DNA of 46,494 nucleotides from Rhodospirillales bacterium (lineage in GTDB: Bacteria; Pseudomonadota; Alphaproteobacteria; Rhodospirillales; Defluviicoccaceae). The position numbers were made by a program, and so were the translations under genes. Shown in pieces: positions 40,974-46,494 of the stretch. The stretch is from assembly GCA_016793925.1 (NCBI GenBank), contig JAEULH010000014.1, forward strand, positions 1-46,494. Direction: 5' to 3'. The notes beneath the pieces are model-generated. The model did no database searches, was not told where the DNA came from, and was given only the letters and a program-made list of their open reading frames with translations. Within the stretch, counting starts at the first letter, position 1. Each line of letters starts with the position of its first letter.

Positions 40974-41750
40974 ATGAGCGTTGCCCTCGCCTTTCGCGAG
41001 ACCGGGGACGGACCGCCGCTGGTGATCCTCCACGGGCTGTTCGGCTCGGGGCAGAACTGGCAGTCGATCGCGCGCCGGCTCGGCGATTCGCACCGGGTGA
41101 TCGCGGTCGATCTGCGCAACCACGGCGGCTCGCCGTCGGCCGACGCCATGACCTTTTCCGAGATGGTCGACGACCTGCGCGTCCTTCTCGAAGACCGGGG
41201 GATCGAGCGGACCGCGCTCCTCGGTCACAGCGTCGGCGGCAAGACGGCGATGGTTTTTGCCCTGCTCTATGGCCAGATGGTCGACTCGCTGATCGTCGTC
41301 GACATCGCCCCGGTCCCCTACGACCACACGTTCCTGCCGCTGGTCCGGGCGATGCAGCGGCTGGACCTTTCGGGCGGGTTGCCGCGGGCGGCGCTCGAAA
41401 AGCGCCTGGCGCGCGACATTTCCGACAAACCCTTGCGCACCTTTCTCATGCAGAACCTGGTCAACGACCAGGGCCAGGCGTCGTGGCGCATCAACCTCGA
41501 CGCGATCGGCGCACACATGGCCGGCCTCACCGGCTTTCCGGACGTCGAAGGCTTCGTCTACGACGGCCGGGCGCTGTTTGTGAGCGGCGCCCAGTCCGAC
41601 TACCTCGGCCCTCAGCATCATGAGCGCATCCGCGAACTCTTCCCCTGGGCCGAGTTCGCGACGATCGCGGACGCCGGTCACCGCGTCCACGCCGAGCAGC
41701 CGGAACGCTTCCTCGGCGTGGTTCGTCAGTTCCTGTCACCGGCCACCTGA
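40974..41750 (+). CDS. Alpha/beta-fold esterase, YbfF-like
   Basis: The protein has 258 residues. The sequence is typical of the YbfF/ABHD11 esterase group: PPLVILHGLFGSGQNWQSIA, VDLRNHGGSPSADAMTFSEM, the elbow LLGHSVGGKTAM (Ser86), a VVVDIAPVPY-like strand, and the catalytic His in IADAGHRVHAEQPERF. These enzymes hydrolyse short-chain acyl esters or thioesters, with a broad range. The ATG at 40974 is in frame with a longer open frame that reaches 40707, but that extra part overlaps the divergent gene and lacks family sequence. Confidence 0.9.
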   Translation: MSVALAFRETGDGPPLVILHGLFGSGQNWQSIARRLGDSHRVIAVDLRNHGGSPSADAMTFSEMVDDLRVLLEDRGIERTALLGHSVGGKTAMVFALLYGQMVDSLIVVDIAPVPYDHTFLPLVRAMQRLDLSGGLPRAALEKRLARDISDKPLRTFLMQNLVNDQGQASWRINLDAIGAHMAGLTGFPDVEGFVYDGRALFVSGAQSDYLGPQHHERIRELFPWAEFATIADAGHRVHAEQPERFLGVVRQFLSPAT

Positions 41751-41873
41751 GCACAAGGCCACGCCCACGGCAGCTCGCAGCCTCGTCTTGTCCGCACCTG
41801 CGGACCATTGTACGCCGCAAACCGAGGCTTACGCCGCCCGCACCGCCTCGGCCCCGAACCGCGGAGCTCACCG

Positions 41874-42449
41874 ATGGACAACGAACTTCTTGCGAAGAGA
41901 TTCTTCCGATCGACCTTCGAGAAACTGTCGGAGGCCGAAAAGAAGGTCATCGGCGACGTCCTGGCGCGACGGCGGACGGCGCGCGATGCCGCCCGGCACT
42001 ATGAACAGAACCTGACGTTCGGCCAACGCGTCGCCGATCGCGTCGCCGCGTTCGGAGGCTCCTGGACCTTCATCATACTCTTCATGAGCATCCTGGTAGG
42101 CTGGATCATCCTGAATTCGATCATCCTCATCCGCCTCGGCGACACGTTCGATCCCTATCCGTACATTCTTTTGAACCTGGTCCTGTCGATGCTGGCCGCG
42201 TTTCAGGCGCCGATCATCATGATGTCGCAGAACCGCCAGGCGGCTCGGGACCGCGCCGATCAGCAGCATGATTACGAGGTGAACCTGAAGACCGAGATGG
42301 AGCTGATGCAGCTTCACGATAAGGTCGACCTCTTCATGGAGGCGGAGTGGTTGCGCATGATCCAGCTCCAGCAGGAGCAGGTCGCCCTGCTGCGCGGATT
42401 GTCGGGCGACCCGGCGAGGGATCGCCCGCAACAAGAGGCCGGAACCTAG
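41874..42449 (+). CDS. DUF1003 membrane protein
   Basis: The protein has 191 residues. Two adjacent membrane helices are at about 62-84 (SWTFIILFMSILVGWIILNS) and 96-115 (YPYILLNLVLSMLAAFQAPI), ending in the DUF1003 hallmark IIMMSQNRQAARDRADQQHD YEVN. The cytoplasmic C-terminal part is helical (LKTEMELMQLHDKVDLFMEA, then LQQEQVALLRGL). The family is widespread and has no proven function; some members are annotated as cyclic-nucleotide or stress linked. The ATG at 41874 has GGAG 8 bases upstream; a longer frame from 41808 is rejected. Confidence 0.9.
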   Translation: MDNELLAKRFFRSTFEKLSEAEKKVIGDVLARRRTARDAARHYEQNLTFGQRVADRVAAFGGSWTFIILFMSILVGWIILNSIILIRLGDTFDPYPYILLNLVLSMLAAFQAPIIMMSQNRQAARDRADQQHDYEVNLKTEMELMQLHDKVDLFMEAEWLRMIQLQQEQVALLRGLSGDPARDRPQQEAGT

Positions 42450-42506
42450 TGCCGGAACTAAGGAGACCAAGGCGAACGTAAACCCGAAGACGCCGCGGCC
42501 GGTTTC

Positions 42507-42535
42507 TTGACCGACCCCACCGCGTGCCTTAGGTT
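42507..42535 (+). promoter_or_regulatory. Probable sigma-70 promoter of mutA-mutB
   Basis: TTGACC (42507-42512, five of six matches) and TAGGTT (42530-42535, weaker) are spaced by 17 bp, about 110 bp before the mutA start. No B12 riboswitch consensus was noticed in the leader. Confidence 0.45.
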
Positions 42536-42645
42536 GGCAGCACGAATGCGACGCGTTGTCGGGGGGAGGCGCCGAGGGACAACAAAATCCTCGGCGACGC
42601 GATGTAGAAGGCGACCGATCAACAACAGGGCTGCGCGGGAACTCC

Positions 42646-44748
42646 ATGGTCGATCAACAGCTTAGCTTTGCCGAAGGCTTTACCATGCCGACCTACGACG
42701 AGTGGGTTGGCGAGGTCGAAAAGGCGCTGAAGGGAGCGCCGTTCGACAAGAAAATGCTGAACAGGACCTACGAAGGGATCACGCTGCGGCCGATCTACAC
42801 CCGCAACGACTGGCCGCCGACCGGCGATCCTTCGGGATTCCCCGGCGCGATGCCCTTCACCCGCGGCGGCCGCGCCGCCGGAAGCCGGGTCGACAACTGG
42901 GACGTCCGCCAGGCCTTTGCCTATCCCGACCCGGCTGCGGCCAACGAGACGATCCTGCATGAGCTCGAGCGCGGCGTCACCTCGCTGCTGATCCAGTTCG
43001 ACAAGGCGGCCCGGGCCGGGCTCGACGGCGACGCGGATGCGGCGGACGGGCTGGCCGGCGAAGGCGGGGTCATGCTCTACAGCGTCGACGACCTCGACCT
43101 GCTGCTCACGGGCGTCTACCTCGACCTGATCAGCGTCGCGCTGCGTCCGGGCGCGCAGTTCCTGCCGGCGGCGGCCTTGCTGAGCGCGCTGTGGCAACGG
43201 CGCGGCGTCGACGCAGCGAAAGCCCGCGGCGCATTCAACGCCGATCCCCTCGGTACGCTTGCCGCAACCGGCGCGCTCCCGGTCCCGACCGAAACCGCCA
43301 TGGCGCAGCTTGCCGATCTCGCTCGCCATACCGCGGCGACCTATCCGCAGGTGACGGCGGTCGCGGTCGACACCTCGGCCTATCACAACGCCGGCGCGAC
43401 CGAGAGCCAGGACCTCGCGGCGTCGATGGCGACGGCCGTCGGCTACCTCCAGGCCATGACCGATGCCGGGCTCGATATCGATAGCGCCTGCAGCCAGATC
43501 GTCTTCAACTACGCAATCGGTTGCGACCAGTTCCTGTCGATCTGCAAGCTGCGCGCCGCGCGCAAGATGTGGGCGCGGATCGCCGAGGCCTGCGGCGCCG
43601 GCGAGGCGGCGCGGGGGATGCGGATCCATGCGATTACCGCCGAGCGGATGATGAGCCGGTGCGATCCGTGGGTGAACGCGCTCCGCACGACGGTCGCATG
43701 TTTCGCCGCCGCCGTCGGCGGCGCCGACAGCATCACCGTCCTGCCCTACAGCGCCGCCCTTGGCAACACCACCCGGTTGGCGCGTCGCGTCGCTCGCAAC
43801 ACCCACGTCATCCTCGCCGAGGAGTCGAACGTCGCCAAGGTCGTCGATCCGGGCGGCGGCTCGTGGTTCATCGAAAGCCTCACCGATCAGCTCGCGGAGG
43901 CGGCGTGGAGCGAATTCCAGGCCATCGAATCTGCCGGGGGCATGCTTGCGGTTCTTCGCGACGGCAGCTTCGCCAAGAAAATCGCCGACGCCTACACCGC
44001 GCGTGAGGCCAACCTCGCCAAGCGCCGCGACCCTTTGACGGGGGTGAGCGAGTTTCCGAACATCATCGAGACGAATGTCGAGGTCGAGGTGCCGGATCTC
44101 GGCGCAGCCAGGGCCGACGCCGGACGGCGGCTCGCGTCTGCGCGATCCGCCAACGCTTCCGTCGACGCTCTCGGGGCGGCGAGCCCCGGGGCGCTGAGCG
44201 AGGCCGCGGTCGCCGCCGCCGGCAGTGGGGCGACGATCGGCGCCATGGCCGCAGCGCTCGGCGGCGAGGGCACGACCATCGCGGCGCTGCCGAAGCATCG
44301 CTTCGCCGAGGCGTTCGAGGCGCTGCGGGACGCGTCCAACGCGTATCTCGAAAAGACGGGCAGGCGGCCGGCGATCTTCCTCGCCAACCTCGGCCCGCTC
44401 GCCAAGCACACGGCGCGGGCGACGTTCGCCAAGAACTTCTTCGAGGTCGCCGGCATCGAGACGCTGAGCAACGAAGGCTTTTCCGACGCGGAAGCCTGCG
44501 CCAAGGCGTTCGCCGAAAGCGCCGCCGGGATTGCGGTCATCTGTTCAGCCGATCCCATCTACGAGCAGATGGTTCCCACCGTGGCGCCGGCGCTCAAGAA
44601 GGCGGGTTGCAAGCGGCTGTTTCTCGCCGGCAACCCGGGCGCCAAAAAGGAAGACTATAAGGCCGCGGGCGTCGACGACTTCATCGCGCTTGGCGGCAAC
44701 GTCTTGCAACAGACCCGCGACACCCTCGCGTTGCTGGGAGTGATTTGA
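42646..44748 (+). CDS. mutA: Methylmalonyl-CoA mutase small subunit
   Basis: The protein has 700 residues. It starts MVDQQLSFAEGFTMPTYDEW, with the family entry VEKALKGAPFDKKMLNRTYE, and keeps a mutase barrel (VDNWDVRQAFAYPDPAAANE, then GVMLYSVDDLDLLL, VAVDTSAYHNAGATESQDLA, FNYAIGCDQFLSICKLRAAR). The C-terminal B12-type domain lacks the DxHxxG cobalt-binding motif (PLAKHTARATFAKNFF in its place), as expected for the non-catalytic subunit. It pairs with MutB to interconvert methylmalonyl-CoA and succinyl-CoA. The ATG at 42646 begins the conserved N-terminus; a longer frame is rejected. mutB starts 3 bp after the stop. Confidence 0.94.
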   Translation: MVDQQLSFAEGFTMPTYDEWVGEVEKALKGAPFDKKMLNRTYEGITLRPIYTRNDWPPTGDPSGFPGAMPFTRGGRAAGSRVDNWDVRQAFAYPDPAAANETILHELERGVTSLLIQFDKAARAGLDGDADAADGLAGEGGVMLYSVDDLDLLLTGVYLDLISVALRPGAQFLPAAALLSALWQRRGVDAAKARGAFNADPLGTLAATGALPVPTETAMAQLADLARHTAATYPQVTAVAVDTSAYHNAGATESQDLAASMATAVGYLQAMTDAGLDIDSACSQIVFNYAIGCDQFLSICKLRAARKMWARIAEACGAGEAARGMRIHAITAERMMSRCDPWVNALRTTVACFAAAVGGADSITVLPYSAALGNTTRLARRVARNTHVILAEESNVAKVVDPGGGSWFIESLTDQLAEAAWSEFQAIESAGGMLAVLRDGSFAKKIADAYTAREANLAKRRDPLTGVSEFPNIIETNVEVEVPDLGAARADAGRRLASARSANASVDALGAASPGALSEAAVAAAGSGATIGAMAAALGGEGTTIAALPKHRFAEAFEALRDASNAYLEKTGRRPAIFLANLGPLAKHTARATFAKNFFEVAGIETLSNEGFSDAEACAKAFAESAAGIAVICSADPIYEQMVPTVAPALKKAGCKRLFLAGNPGAKKEDYKAAGVDDFIALGGNVLQQTRDTLALLGVI

Positions 44749-44751
44749 CCG

Positions 44752-46494
<1,743 letters not shown>

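Noticed and set aside
42619-44409. Minus-strand open frame of 596 codons opposite mutA
   Set aside because: Shadow of mutA codon bias; no family features.

Overview
The window is about 46.5 kb of very GC-rich, densely coded chromosomal DNA. The gene content suggests a free-living alphaproteobacterium, most likely of the Rhodospirillales; this placement is inferred from gene families and was not tested. I see no rRNA, tRNA, CRISPR array, transposase, integrase or phage gene. Forty-two genes are called, two of them cut by the window edges.

Layout, left to right. (1) 1-4609: housekeeping and accessory enzymes, namely a ribosome-hibernation factor fused to a cold-shock-like domain, a nuclease-fold secreted protein, a glutathione transferase, and a two-gene minus-strand unit pairing a ComB-like phosphatase with a fused cytidylyltransferase/KdsC-like phosphatase. 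(2) 4739-6158: an unrecognised three-gene cassette (136-aa protein, XRE-type regulator, small membrane protein) behind a near-consensus sigma-70 promoter with a palindrome on its -10 box. This is the best candidate here for an undescribed system. (3) 6227-9065: fluoride channel crcB with a DUF190 partner, a zinc metallopeptidase and a SleB-type wall hydrolase. (4) 9135-15229, minus strand: a complete pyruvate dehydrogenase operon aceE-aceF-lpd, with a homodimeric-type E1 and an E3 that carries its own lipoyl domain. A dispersed-repeat-like element lies between aceF and lpd.

(5) 15931-22909: a three-gene transglutaminase / DUF2126 / circularly permuted ATP-grasp + alpha-E / transglutaminase cluster. 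It is predicted to make and cut amide bonds in an unknown peptide or protein, and a 700-bp non-coding region with tandem and inverted repeats precedes it. (6) 23116-25532: a crotonase-fold isomerase, a mandelate-racemase-type dehydratase and an orphan sensory-rhodopsin-transducer (ASRT) family protein. (7) 25622-28019: a cupredoxin-FTR1-P19 iron uptake operon divergent from a four-helix membrane protein, with a Fur-box-like site between them. (8) 28136-37017: a GH15 glycosidase, a lipase-like hydrolase, small membrane and periplasmic proteins, a 3-hydroxyisobutyrate-type dehydrogenase, a succinate-semialdehyde-type dehydrogenase, a lipoprotein and glgC. (9) 37394-46494: a multi-pass membrane protein, an acyl-CoA synthetase, two alpha/beta hydrolases, a DUF1003 protein, and mutA-mutB (methylmalonyl-CoA mutase), with mutB running off the right edge before its B12 domain.

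Functional themes: entry of carbon into central metabolism (pyruvate dehydrogenase, acyl-CoA activation, propionyl/methylmalonyl-CoA conversion), glycogen or alpha-glucan turnover (glgC, GH15), iron and fluoride homeostasis, and two poorly understood modules (the amidoligase cluster and the XRE cassette).
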